A stretch of DNA of 8,495 bases from Betaproteobacteria bacterium (GTDB taxonomy: Bacteria; Pseudomonadota; Gammaproteobacteria; Burkholderiales; Thiobacillaceae): NCBI GenBank assembly GCA_020049245.1, contig JAIFLB010000161.1, positions 1 through 8,495 of the forward strand. The letters are read 5' to 3'. Under the pieces are notes generated by a model. That model ran no database searches and had not been told where the DNA came from. It saw only the letters and a program-made list of their open reading frames with translations. Position numbers and translations under genes: made by a program. Shown here one piece after another: positions 1 to 6,528 of the stretch (within the stretch, counting starts at the first letter, position 1; each line of letters starts with the position of its first letter).

Positions 1-517
1 TCAACTGGAAAAAGTGTTCGTACCAACTGGGTATCTTCCAATACGGTTCCGGTGGGTTTATGGGGTGGGGCGAGAACGCGGCCAGGGTGGCCAGCAAGGC
101 CCGATCGTGAGCATCCGCCTCGGCCGCATCGCCAGCCGGCATGAAGATGCGCGTAAGCAGTTGCATCGGGGGGTAGTCCACCTCGGCCGTGCCGGATTCA
201 TCGCGTACTTCGTAGCCGGCCGGGTCGAGTTCCGCCCGCAGCCGTGCGACGCCCTCCTGCACCGCCTGCCGAAAGCGCGCCTGTTCCTCGTCGGACCAGC
301 GTGCAGGGCCACCGGGATTGTCCCAGTCCAGGGATGTGTCGTACCAGGCCATCAGGTAGTGCAGCCAGCGCCGGGTGTTGGTCGACAAGGGCAGATCGGC
401 GGCGTCGATGTCGTAGCCGTGGCGTTCTTCGGTCGCATCGTCGCCGGCCCACAGGCAGACGTTGCTGCCAGCGTCGAAAAAGAAGCGGATGCTGCCGGTG
501 AACTGGTTAGCCGCCAT
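1..517 (-). CDS. Uncharacterised soluble protein, 3' end outside window
   Basis: An open frame starts at the ATG at 517-515 and stays open to the left edge, so at least 172 residues are visible and the stop is not. An AAGGAG ribosome-binding site lies seven bases before the ATG. The frame overlaps the end of the upstream membrane-protein gene by 11 bp, which suggests translational coupling. The visible product has no signal peptide or membrane segment and is rich in Trp, Asp, Glu and Arg. Landmarks are WAGDD (residues 23-27), YDIDAADLPLS (35-45) and YDTSLDWDNP (59-68), followed by an acidic and basic helix around 72-96. I have an unverified impression that the WAGDD...YDTSLDWD arrangement recurs in small proteobacterial proteins of unknown role, some near toxin genes. 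No catalytic motif is evident. The codon pattern and strong ribosome-binding site make it a real gene, but its function is unknown. Confidence 0.75.
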   Translation of the reverse strand, partial: MAANQFTGSIRFFFDAGSNVCLWAGDDATEERHGYDIDAADLPLSTNTRRWLHYLMAWYDTSLDWDNPGGPARWSDEEQARFRQAVQEGVARLRAELDPAGYEVRDESGTAEVDYPPMQLLTRIFMPAGDAAEADAHDRALLATLAAFSPHPINPPEPYWKIPSWYEHFFQL

Positions 518-890
518 GGCGGAACTCCTTCTTGTATTTGCCCAGGATGTGCAGGCAGAACAGGGCCGCTGCAACGATGCCGTAGACGGGAACGGCTACA
601 TCCTGCAGCTCGCCGGATACCAGGCCATCCATGGCGGCGAACGGATTGATCAGGCCAATGGGCAGGACGATCACAATCAACCAGAGCAATATCACGGCCA
701 CTTTGCGAGCAAGTGGATGCATCTGCCACAAACCCCAGGCTAGCGGCGCCCAAAGCAACAGGCTGATGAATAGAGGCAGCAACCTGCCGGAAAATGCCAT
801 TTGTATGGCTGAAATGATCAGCAACAGGCAACCGCTGATCAGCAAGAACAGCACGAAGCGCAAAAGGGGAGATTTCACTTCGGGCAACAT
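507..890 (-). CDS. Small integral membrane protein, four predicted helices
   Basis: Starting at the ATG at 890 gives 127 residues with four hydrophobic segments at about residues 10-30, 37-56, 62-82 and 99-118. Short basic loops and a basic C-terminal tail (GKYKKEF) suggest that the C-terminus is cytoplasmic. A longer version starting at 956 would add 22 residues rich in Arg and Cys that do not look like part of a membrane protein. Neither start has a convincing ribosome-binding site, so I prefer the short form because the hydrophobic region then begins soon after the start. It forms a two-gene unit with the overlapping downstream gene. The family is not recognised. The tight overlap suggests that the two products work together, but nothing in the sequence shows at what. 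Confidence 0.7.
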   Translation of the reverse strand: MLPEVKSPLLRFVLFLLISGCLLLIISAIQMAFSGRLLPLFISLLLWAPLAWGLWQMHPLARKVAVILLWLIVIVLPIGLINPFAAMDGLVSGELQDVAVPVYGIVAAALFCLHILGKYKKEFRHGG

Positions 891-1180
891 TACTCTGTGG
901 TTCGGAAAGATTCGGGTTCTGGCACGCGGGAGTTTCGCTGTTGAGCAACAAGCCATGCAAGATTATCAGCTGGCTACCCCGGCTTTCCGGCACCGAAGCA
1001 GTGGCTGCAGGGTGAGGGAACGGATGTCTTTGGCGGTCCGGCAGGGTACTGAGTTCGTTGAACGTTTCGCTCTTTCTTGTACGCGATGAAATCAGCATGT
1101 GTTCATACGCTTCCCTCTCAGTTCCAGAAAGTTCAAAATATTCAAAAGTTTGTGCTCAGAAGATTTGCCGGGAGTAAGCC

Positions 1181-1756
1181 ATGCCACTGATGCAGAGATT
1201 GTTATCGTTGATTGGCCCGAGTGCAAAGGGGCTGACTCAGCGCGGCGATCAATTGACGCGGCCACCCGAGCGCAGAAAGAACCGGCGGATGAATGCGCGC
1301 CAGGGCACCCGGGTTCTGATTATTGATGACTGTTCAATTGCGCAGGTCGAGTTGGGGAAATTATTTGCTTCTGCCGGATTTTCGGTTTCTCAGACGGAAG
1401 AATCGGAACGTGGTTTGTCCATGGCATGTTTTGAGTACCCTGAACTGGTTGTGCTTGATGTTGGCATGCCCGGCATGAATGGTTTTGAAGTCCTCAAGCG
1501 TATGCGGCGAGACCCTCTGGCGCGCCGAATTCCGGTGATCTTAATCAGTGGCAATCCGCGCGTTGCCGAACATGTTCGGAAAGTGAAGTTGGATTTGGAT
1601 GGTTTTTTAAAGAAACCTTTCACTCGCCAGGCGATTTTCAAACTGATCGAAAACATGCTGGATGAAAACAAGGTGCCGCGCAGGGCGAACGAACGTCGAC
1701 ACTTCAATTCGCCGACCCTGTTGAAATCGATTCGACAGCATTTGATCCGCCAATAA
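1181..1756 (+). CDS. Orphan single-receiver response regulator (PilG/PilH/CheY-like) with basic tails
   Basis: The 191-residue protein has a complete receiver domain at about residues 43-160. The acidic pair is D49/D50, the phosphoacceptor is D93 in VVLDVGMPGMNGFEVL, the switch Ser is S123 in VILISGN, and the conserved Lys is K145 in FLKKPF. There is no DNA-binding or enzymatic output domain. Two basic extensions flank the receiver: about 40 residues at the N-terminus containing PERRKNRR, and about 30 at the C-terminus containing PRRANERR. GGGAG seven bases before the ATG at 1181 supports this start over an internal ATG at residue 37. Such proteins usually act by phosphorylation-dependent protein contacts, as PilG and PilH do in twitching motility. 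No kinase, pil or che gene is adjacent, so its partner is unknown. The 3' end converges with the next gene across 28 bp with no obvious terminator. The 290 bp upstream (891-1180) contain no gene and no clear promoter. Confidence 0.9.
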   Translation: MPLMQRLLSLIGPSAKGLTQRGDQLTRPPERRKNRRMNARQGTRVLIIDDCSIAQVELGKLFASAGFSVSQTEESERGLSMACFEYPELVVLDVGMPGMNGFEVLKRMRRDPLARRIPVILISGNPRVAEHVRKVKLDLDGFLKKPFTRQAIFKLIENMLDENKVPRRANERRHFNSPTLLKSIRQHLIRQ

Positions 1757-1784
1757 ACTTACTTTTTGAACGGACGAAGCAACC

Positions 1785-3116
1785 TCAATCCAGCCGCAAT
1801 GCCATCAGCGCAGCCACATCGACACGCGCTTTCAGCCTTGCACAGAGCAGATATAACCCGGCCAGTTTGCGGTGCAGAAAGATCAGATCCGCCGGCGGCG
1901 GACGCCAGTGGCCTTGATCGAAACCCAACGCATAGGCTGAATCGCGCAATCGCAGCGTCAGGTCGGCATTGCCGAAATCGTAAGCGCCAACCTGGCGAGC
2001 CGGTTCGCCTACCAGCATGAACAGTTCGACGATCGCCTGCCGCCGTCCGGCGGAATCACTTTCCAGCAGATAGCCTGCCGCCAGCGCGGCAGCCTCCAGT
2101 TTTTTTGCATCGGCAGCGCGTGCGGCGGCCATCAGTTGCCGCACCTGGGCCATGCGTTCGGTTGAATAGAGGCGCGTCGCACCGAAATCAAGCAGGCCGA
2201 TACGGCCAGATTCCGGATCAAAACGATAATTGGCGAAGTTGGGATCTGTCTGCACCATGCCGAACTGCATGAATTCACGCAACAGCAGATCGATCAAACG
2301 GGTGGCGACGTGGTCGCGCAATGCTTGCGGTGCGCCAACCAGCGATTCCACCGGGTCGCCCGGCACAAAACTCATGCAGAGCACGTCGGAAGTGGTCAGT
2401 TCGTCAATCACATCGGGCAGCAGCCAATCCGCTTCGTGGCCGAGCAACTCGCGAAACCGGGCAATGTGTTCAGCCTCCAGCGCGTAGTCGGCTTCCTGGT
2501 TCAATTGCTGTTTGGCCTCGTCCAGCAGCGCGTCCATGTTCGCTTCCGCCGGCAGCAACGGCAGCAGACGAAGCAGGGCGGCGACATTGTCGACATCGCT
2601 ATCGATGCTGCGGCGAATGCCGGGATACTGCACCTTGATCGCCAGGCGGCGGCCATCCTTGAGTTGCGCGGCGTGAACCTGTCCAATTGAAGCGGCGGCA
2701 ATCGGAGTGAAGTTGAACCTTTCGAAGCGAGCCTCCCAGCCTTCGCCCCATTGCGTTTCCAGCACCTCCGCCAATTGGCCAAGTGGCATGAAGTGGGCAT
2801 CTTCGCGCAGCCGCGCCAGGATGTCGGTGAACTCCGGCGGCAGCAGTTCGCCCGCTTCCATCGACAACAACTGACCCACTTTCATCGAAGCACCGCGCAA
2901 GCGCGCCAGTTTGTCGGTCAGGCGCGCGGCGTTGGCCGGTGTCAGCAGCATGTCTCGCATCTGCGGCAACTCGCCGCGTGATGCCCGTCTGGCGCCTTCC
3001 GCCAGCATGCCGCCCGCCAGGCCAACGGCAAGACTGCCCAGATGCAGCAGGCGGCTGCCGCGATTGGCGGGAACGCGGGAGATGGAGCGAGGCGGCTCGG
3101 CCGGCGAGTCAGTCAA
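1785..3116 (-). CDS. ABC1/AarF atypical kinase, COQ8 (ADCK3)-like subgroup
   Basis: The 443-residue protein carries the defining features of the ABC1 family. These are the KxGQ motif (K79-Q82, RGASMKVGQLLS), the Ala-rich loop that replaces the glycine loop (AAASIGQVH, 140-148), the invariant Lys K161 in AIKVQYPGI, the ExD motif E208/D210 (QEADY), the catalytic loop VQTDPNFANY (D291, N296) and the DFG motif (LLDFGATR, D310). The QTDPN form is typical of eukaryotic COQ8/ADCK3 and bacterial relatives, whereas E. coli UbiB-type proteins have HGDPHPGN. Family members support ubiquinone biosynthesis or lipid handling through ATPase activity; that role is inferred here. No C-terminal membrane helices like those of UbiB are seen. 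The start is a TTG eight bases after the stop of the upstream gene, with only a weak GAG seven bases before it. The first in-frame ATG, at residue 37, would lie inside the conserved N-terminal region. It is probably translationally coupled to the small upstream gene. Confidence 0.92.
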   Translation of the reverse strand: MTDSPAEPPRSISRVPANRGSRLLHLGSLAVGLAGGMLAEGARRASRGELPQMRDMLLTPANAARLTDKLARLRGASMKVGQLLSMEAGELLPPEFTDILARLREDAHFMPLGQLAEVLETQWGEGWEARFERFNFTPIAAASIGQVHAAQLKDGRRLAIKVQYPGIRRSIDSDVDNVAALLRLLPLLPAEANMDALLDEAKQQLNQEADYALEAEHIARFRELLGHEADWLLPDVIDELTTSDVLCMSFVPGDPVESLVGAPQALRDHVATRLIDLLLREFMQFGMVQTDPNFANYRFDPESGRIGLLDFGATRLYSTERMAQVRQLMAAARAADAKKLEAAALAAGYLLESDSAGRRQAIVELFMLVGEPARQVGAYDFGNADLTLRLRDSAYALGFDQGHWRPPPADLIFLHRKLAGLYLLCARLKARVDVAALMALRLD

Positions 3117-3124
3117 GCGCTATC

Positions 3125-3397
3125 TCAGTTTGGATTGAGGTTCAGGTCGATGTTCAGATCTTCATTGCCGGGCAGGGCGCACAAGACTTCTACCAGCGTT
3201 TTCAGCGCACGTTCTTCGCCGCCCAGGTTGACCTGGACAAAATCGTCTTCCGGCATCGGTGCACCTGCCGACATCGGAATCGCCGAAGCGCGTCCGAGAC
3301 CGGCCATGTGGCCGCCATCAGTCACCAGATAATAGCTGCGATAGCGCTGAACACCGTCGGCTGTCATGCCGGTCATTTTCAAGGTCATCATTTCCAT
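3125..3397 (-). CDS. Small uncharacterised protein upstream of COQ8-like kinase
   Basis: The second ATG of this frame (3397) is chosen because GGAG lies six bases before it; the first ATG (3409) has no ribosome-binding site. The resulting 90-residue protein is soluble and acidic, with a Met-rich beginning (MEMMTLKMTGM). A middle section rich in Tyr and Gly (RYRSYYLVTDGGHMAGLG) is followed by a C-terminus containing a likely helix (EERALKTLVEVLCALPG) and the Asn/Asp-rich tail DLNIDLNLNPN. No known motif is recognised. It is the first gene of a two-gene unit; its stop is eight bases before the start of the COQ8-like kinase, so the two are very probably co-translated. On the minus strand, a TAAAAT sequence at about 3433-3438 could be a -10 element but has no good -35 partner. 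Confidence 0.7.
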   Translation of the reverse strand: MEMMTLKMTGMTADGVQRYRSYYLVTDGGHMAGLGRASAIPMSAGAPMPEDDFVQVNLGGEERALKTLVEVLCALPGNEDLNIDLNLNPN

Positions 3398-3538
3398 TAC
3401 GCTCTCCATGGGTTGAAATCATCTTGGCGACGATTTTATGTCATGGACAATCATTAGACATTTAAATTCATGCGACGATTGCGCCAACCATTCGTGAGGC
3501 TGAAATGGGGAATAACGATTTCAATTCTTCAGGCGCCG

Positions 3539-3579
3539 TTGTCTGGAGCAAGGAAACAGTCTGTAACAATTCCTTACAG
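3539..3579 (+). promoter_or_regulatory. Candidate promoter with overlapping CTGTAA dyad upstream of the glycine-zipper gene
   Basis: A possible sigma-70 promoter is TTGTCT (3539-3544), 17 bases, then TGTAAC (3562-3567). The -10 overlaps an inverted repeat, CTGTAA (3561-3566) and TTACAG (3574-3579), separated by 7 bases. The predicted transcript would start near 3574, about 75 bases before the gene at 3648. The dyad position fits an operator, but no regulator family can be assigned. Confidence 0.35.
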
Positions 3580-3647
3580 TAGCGAAACGGCGCAGGAACA
3601 GCCGCCGCCTAATCTGGAATCGTTGTCTAACCCAAGGAGTCCAGATC

Positions 3648-4136
3648 ATGAAAACCTCACGCTTCGCAAGCATTCTGCTGCTGTCCGGTTTCACCGCTTT
3701 CGCTAATGTAACCTCCGCCTCGGACGAACTGGCCGGTGCGCTGATCGGCGCCGGTACGGGCGCGGTCATTGGCAACGCCATCGACCGCCATGATGGCGCC
3801 ATCGTTGGAGGAATCCTCGGCGCGGTGATCGGTGTGGCGATTGCCGACGATAACGATGATCGTCGCCCGGTGCATGTGCAACATGGTTACTCACAGCCTC
3901 ATTACCGCCCGGCACCGGTGGTGATTCATCAACCGCCCCGCGTGCGGTATGTGACGCAACCCGTTTATGTGAAACAACCCGTATTTGTGACGCAACACCA
4001 TTATGTAAAAACCTATCCGGCGCCGTACTACTGGAAACATGATCGATTCGACCGCCGTGACCATCGCTGGGATCGTGATCATGATCGCCGTCATGATGGT
4101 CGACATGGTCGCGATGGTCGTGATGGTCGCGATTGA
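3648..4136 (+). CDS. Exported glycine-zipper protein with Pro/Tyr/Val and Arg/Asp/His-rich regions
   Basis: An AAGGAG precedes the ATG at the usual distance, giving 162 residues. Residues 1-24 form a signal peptide (MKTSRF, a hydrophobic core, then VTSA before SDE). A glycine-zipper segment at about 30-66 has Gly and Ala at regular spacing (GAGTGAVIGNAI, then GGILGAVIGVAI), which in this family forms a membrane-inserting hairpin. A middle region (about 80-115) contains imperfect YVTQP/YVKQP/FVTQ repeats rich in Pro, Tyr, Val and His. The end is a charged tail of Asp, Arg and His (RDHRWDRDHDRR) finishing in GRD repeats. Proteins of this type are periplasmic or outer-membrane associated and often linked to envelope stress or metals, but no specific function can be given. 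The gene stands alone and ends at a strong shared terminator. Confidence 0.88.
   Translation: MKTSRFASILLLSGFTAFANVTSASDELAGALIGAGTGAVIGNAIDRHDGAIVGGILGAVIGVAIADDNDDRRPVHVQHGYSQPHYRPAPVVIHQPPRVRYVTQPVYVKQPVFVTQHHYVKTYPAPYYWKHDRFDRRDHRWDRDHDRRHDGRHGRDGRDGRD
4095..4130 (+). repeat. Four tandem 9-bp units encoding the D/H-G-R tail
   Basis: The units GATGGTCGA, CATGGTCGC, GATGGTCGT and GATGGTCGC run head to tail and encode the DGR/HGR/DGR/DGR end of the glycine-zipper protein. The repeat is in frame, so gain or loss of units would only change tail length. The differing third bases suggest it is not freshly expanded. Confidence 0.85.
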
Positions 4137-4185
4137 TATTGGCAACAGGAATCGCAGTTAAAAATCCCACCAATAGCACGCGCAG

Positions 4186-4221
4186 AAACGACAAAGCCGG
4201 GCAAGCCCGGCTTTGTCGTTT
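4186..4221. terminator. Bidirectional intrinsic terminator between the glycine-zipper gene and fabI
   Basis: A perfect 17-bp inverted repeat, AAACGACAAAGCCGGGC (4186-4202) and GCCCGGCTTTGTCGTTT (4205-4221), flanks a two-base AA centre. The GC-rich core lies next to the centre and the outer ends are AAA and TTT. The site lies 50 bases after the plus-strand stop and 12 bases after the minus-strand fabI stop, so it can end both converging transcripts. The T-tracts are short, so efficiency would rely on the long stem. Confidence 0.85.
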
Positions 4222-4233
4222 GCGGCAACCCGA

Positions 4234-5028
4234 TCAATCTTCGGTTGATAGACCCGCTGTGCTGTTGAAACCGGAGTCGACGTAGGTGATTTCGCCGGTG
4301 ATGCCGGAGGCCAGGTCGGAGAGCAGGAAGGCGGCGGTGTTGCCGACTTCTTCGATGGTGACGTTGCGGCGCAGCGGGGAGTGTTTTTCGCCCCAGGCCA
4401 GCAGTTTGTTGAAGTCGGCGATACCGGATGCGGCGAGCGTTTTGATCGGGCCGGCGGAGAGGCCGTTGACCCGGATGCCCTTCGGGCCGACGCTGGATGC
4501 CAGGTAATAGACGCTGGCTTCGAGGCTGGCCTTGGCCAGACCCATGACGTTGTAGTGCGGCACCGAGCGCACCGCGCCGAGATAGCTCATGGTCAGCATG
4601 GCGGCATTGCGGCCTTGCATCATCGGCAGGCCGGCTTTGGCCAGCGCGGTAAACGAATAGCTGGAAATGTCGTGCGCAACGCGGAAATTTTCGCGGGTGA
4701 CGAAGTCGAGATAATTGCCATCGAGCGCTTCTTTCGGCACGTAGGCGATGGAATGCACGAGTCCGTCGAGGCCGTCCCAATGTTGGCCGAGGCTGGCGAA
4801 CAGGGCATCGATTTCCTCGTCGCTGCTGACGTCACAGGGGAAGAGCAGCGGGGTGTCGCCGCTGAATTCTTTGATCAGGCCGAGGACGCGGTCCTTGACC
4901 TTGTCGCCTTGGTAGGTAAACGCCAGTTCGGCGCCTTCACGATGACAGCATTTGGCGACGCCATAGGCAATCGATCGGTTGCTGAGCAAACCGGTGATGA
5001 GAATCTTCTTGCCTGCGAGAAAGCCCAT
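4234..5028 (-). CDS. fabI: Enoyl-[acyl-carrier-protein] reductase (NADH) FabI
   Basis: FabI catalyses the last reductive step of fatty acid elongation in the cytoplasm, reducing trans-2-enoyl-ACP with NAD(P)H. The 264-residue protein matches the family along its whole length. It begins MGFLAGKKILITG and has the SIAYG nucleotide-binding loop (residues 19-23). The HSIAYVP segment spans 92-98, with Ala95 where E. coli has Gly93. The active site is Y149, Y159 and K166 in SYLGA and YNVMGLAK, and the SAGPI/TLAASGI substrate loop follows. F206 corresponds to E. coli F203. The start at 5028 is chosen because it matches the conserved FabI N-terminus and has AGGG upstream; a longer frame from 5070 adds 14 residues foreign to the family. 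The gene is monocistronic, with its own promoter, and faces an orphan parA across 112 bp. Confidence 0.97.
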   Translation of the reverse strand: MGFLAGKKILITGLLSNRSIAYGVAKCCHREGAELAFTYQGDKVKDRVLGLIKEFSGDTPLLFPCDVSSDEEIDALFASLGQHWDGLDGLVHSIAYVPKEALDGNYLDFVTRENFRVAHDISSYSFTALAKAGLPMMQGRNAAMLTMSYLGAVRSVPHYNVMGLAKASLEASVYYLASSVGPKGIRVNGLSAGPIKTLAASGIADFNKLLAWGEKHSPLRRNVTIEEVGNTAAFLLSDLASGITGEITYVDSGFNSTAGLSTED

Positions 5029-5059
5029 GTTATGCACCCTGATAATTTGAAACGCGCGA

Positions 5060-5088
5060 ATTATACCCACGCGGCTGCATCCGACTAA
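5060..5088 (-). promoter_or_regulatory. Likely fabI promoter
   Basis: On the minus strand a perfect TATAAT -10 element (5065-5060) follows a weak -35, TTAGTC (5088-5083), at 17 bases. Transcription would start near 5053, leaving about 25 bases of leader containing the AGGG ribosome-binding site. No clear promoter was found for the divergent plus-strand parA-like gene. Confidence 0.6.
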
Positions 5089-5140
5089 TCATGGCGCTAC
5101 CATGACGCGCTTTATCAAGTGAATTGCTGGAGAACATCGC

Positions 5141-5806
5141 ATGAGTGCAAAGATTATCGCTGTCGTGAACCAGAAGGGCGGCGCCGGCAAGACCACCTTG
5201 ACGATGCTGCTGGCCGGCAGTCTGGCGGATCGTGGCAAGCGAGTATTGGTGGCCGATGCCGATGCGCAGAATACCGCCGTGCATTGGTCCAGCATGGGCG
5301 CCAGTGCGGGGATTGCCTTTCCGGCTGAAGTGGAAGATGTATCCGGCGAAGAAAACAAGTTGCACAAGGCGTTACGCAAGCGCGCCGATGATTTTGATTA
5401 CATCGTCATCGATAGTCCGCCGGCAGCAACCGCGCCGGTCACAGCAAGTGCTTTGCGCGCGGCGCATCTGGCGCTGGTACCGGTGATTCCTTCGCCGCTG
5501 GATCTTTGGGCGTCGGTGCGGATTCGCGAGGCGATCATTCTGGCGCGCCACAAGAATCCGGACCTGGAGGCGCGTTTGGTGGTGAATCAGATGCAGCCGA
5601 ATACCGTGTTGGCACGCGAGGTGCTGGGCATGTTGCCGGAGTTCGGCATTCCGATGCTGGCGGCCAGTCTGAAGAGCCGCACGGCTTATCGGCAATGCGC
5701 CGCGCTGGGTGGCAGTATTTTGTCGCTGGGCAACCGGGCGGCTTTGGCGGTGATGGAAGTGGATGCATTGCGGCGGGAAATCGAAGGCTTGCTGCGTGGA
5801 CGCTGA
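5141..5806 (+). CDS. ParA-family partition-type ATPase, orphan (no ParB)
   Basis: The 221-residue protein is a compact ParA/MinD-type P-loop ATPase. It has the deviant Walker A motif KGGAGKTT (K12-T19, with signature Lys K12 and catalytic Lys K17), Walker A' DADAQNTAVHW (39-49) and Walker B YIVIDSPPA (87-95, D91). It lacks an N-terminal helix-turn-helix, so it resembles the short ParF-like class. Such ATPases dimerise on ATP binding, bind DNA non-specifically and position plasmids, chromosomes or protein clusters. GGAG eight bases before the ATG supports the start. No parB-like gene or centromere-like repeats are next to it; instead a histidine phosphatase follows after 11 bp. The cargo is therefore unknown, and a role in positioning a protein complex is as likely as DNA segregation. 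Confidence 0.93.
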   Translation: MSAKIIAVVNQKGGAGKTTLTMLLAGSLADRGKRVLVADADAQNTAVHWSSMGASAGIAFPAEVEDVSGEENKLHKALRKRADDFDYIVIDSPPAATAPVTASALRAAHLALVPVIPSPLDLWASVRIREAIILARHKNPDLEARLVVNQMQPNTVLAREVLGMLPEFGIPMLAASLKSRTAYRQCAALGGSILSLGNRAALAVMEVDALRREIEGLLRGR

Positions 5807-5817
5807 AAGCAGACGAA

Positions 5818-6420
5818 ATGACGACAACAACACTTGATTTCCTGCGCCACGGCGAACCCGTTGGCGGCAAAAAATATCGCGGCCAGACGGATGATCCACT
5901 GTCTGAAAAGGGCTGGGCGCAGATGCGCGCGGCGACCGCCGATGTGCAACCCTGGACCGCGCTGGTCAGTTCACCATTGAGCCGCTGCCGGGCTTTCGCC
6001 GACTGGATTTCGGAAAGCCTGGCGTTGCCGGTGCAACTTGATCCGCGTCTGGCGGAAGTCCGATTTGGCGTCTGGGAAGGCCAGACTGCCGAGCAACTGA
6101 AGCAGCATGATCCGGACTGCATCTTCAATTTCAAGCGCGATCCGGTGGCCAATCGACCGCAGGGCGCGGAACCGCTGGTGGATTTCCATGCCCGGGTCGC
6201 GGCCGCTTACGATGACATTCTGCTGCGTCATGCCGGCCAGCATGTGCTGGTGGTGGCGCATGCCGGGGTGATTCGGATGGCGATCTGTCATGCACTCGGC
6301 CTGCCGTTCGAGCAGGCTTATCGAATCAATGTCGGTTCCGCCGGCATGGCCCGCTTCAAGATCGAACAGCGAGCCGGCGAGCGATTTGATTCCTTGATGT
6401 GGTTGAGCAAAGGTGGGTAG
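5818..6420 (+). CDS. Histidine phosphatase (CobC/GpmB-like)
   Basis: This 200-residue member of the histidine phosphatase superfamily has the nucleophile motif LRHGEP (R10, H11), the second Arg R58 in SPLSRCRAFA, E80 in EVRFGVWEG (acid/base) and the second catalytic His H148 in VVAHAGVIR. The family includes alpha-ribazole phosphatase (CobC), GpmB-type mutase homologues and other small-molecule phosphatases; EVRFGVWEG leans toward CobC-like members. No cobalamin genes are nearby, so the substrate is unknown. The ATG at 5818 lies 11 bases after the ParA stop with only a weak purine-rich stretch before it, so it is probably translated by coupling within the same operon. The frame stays open upstream through parA, but that extension is only a shadow. 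No terminator hairpin with a T-tract was seen in the 108 bp that follow. Confidence 0.9.
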   Translation: MTTTTLDFLRHGEPVGGKKYRGQTDDPLSEKGWAQMRAATADVQPWTALVSSPLSRCRAFADWISESLALPVQLDPRLAEVRFGVWEGQTAEQLKQHDPDCIFNFKRDPVANRPQGAEPLVDFHARVAAAYDDILLRHAGQHVLVVAHAGVIRMAICHALGLPFEQAYRINVGSAGMARFKIEQRAGERFDSLMWLSKGG

Positions 6421-6528
6421 GAAGGTTTAACCGCTTGATGTCCTTCGACGCTGCTCGGGGGAGCGGGACTCATGGTTAATTCGTGCCGAAACAATAGGCT
6501 GCTGCAAAGAACACCCTGGCTCGAAGTC

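Noticed and set aside
14..649. Plus-strand open frame of 211 codons at the left edge
   Set aside because: The minus strand has two overlapping frames with a good ribosome-binding site and a clear membrane protein; the plus frame is rich in Arg, Gly and Pro as expected of a shadow.
968..1000. Hairpin CCGG-CTTT-CCGG in the gap before the response regulator
   Set aside because: The stem is only four bases with no T-tract, too weak to call a terminator.
1268..1290. PilZ-like RxxxR motifs in the tails of the response regulator
   Set aside because: The second PilZ motif (D/NxSxxG) and the barrel sequence are missing, so the Arg clusters are better described simply as basic tails.
3436..3462. Fur-like sequence in the gap before the glycine-zipper gene (minus strand TAATGATTGTCC...)
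   Set aside because: Only about 11 of 17 positions fit the Fur consensus, concentrated in one half; this can occur by chance in an AT-rich stretch.
3561..3579. LexA-like box CTGT...ACAG
   Set aside because: LexA needs eight bases between CTGT and ACAG; here there are eleven.
4381..5088. Plus-strand open frame of 235 codons opposite fabI
   Set aside because: FabI motifs are complete on the minus strand, and the opposite frame has no family resemblance.
6450..6475. GCTC-GGGG-GAGC hairpin after the histidine phosphatase gene
   Set aside because: A four-base stem with no T-run is insufficient for a terminator call.
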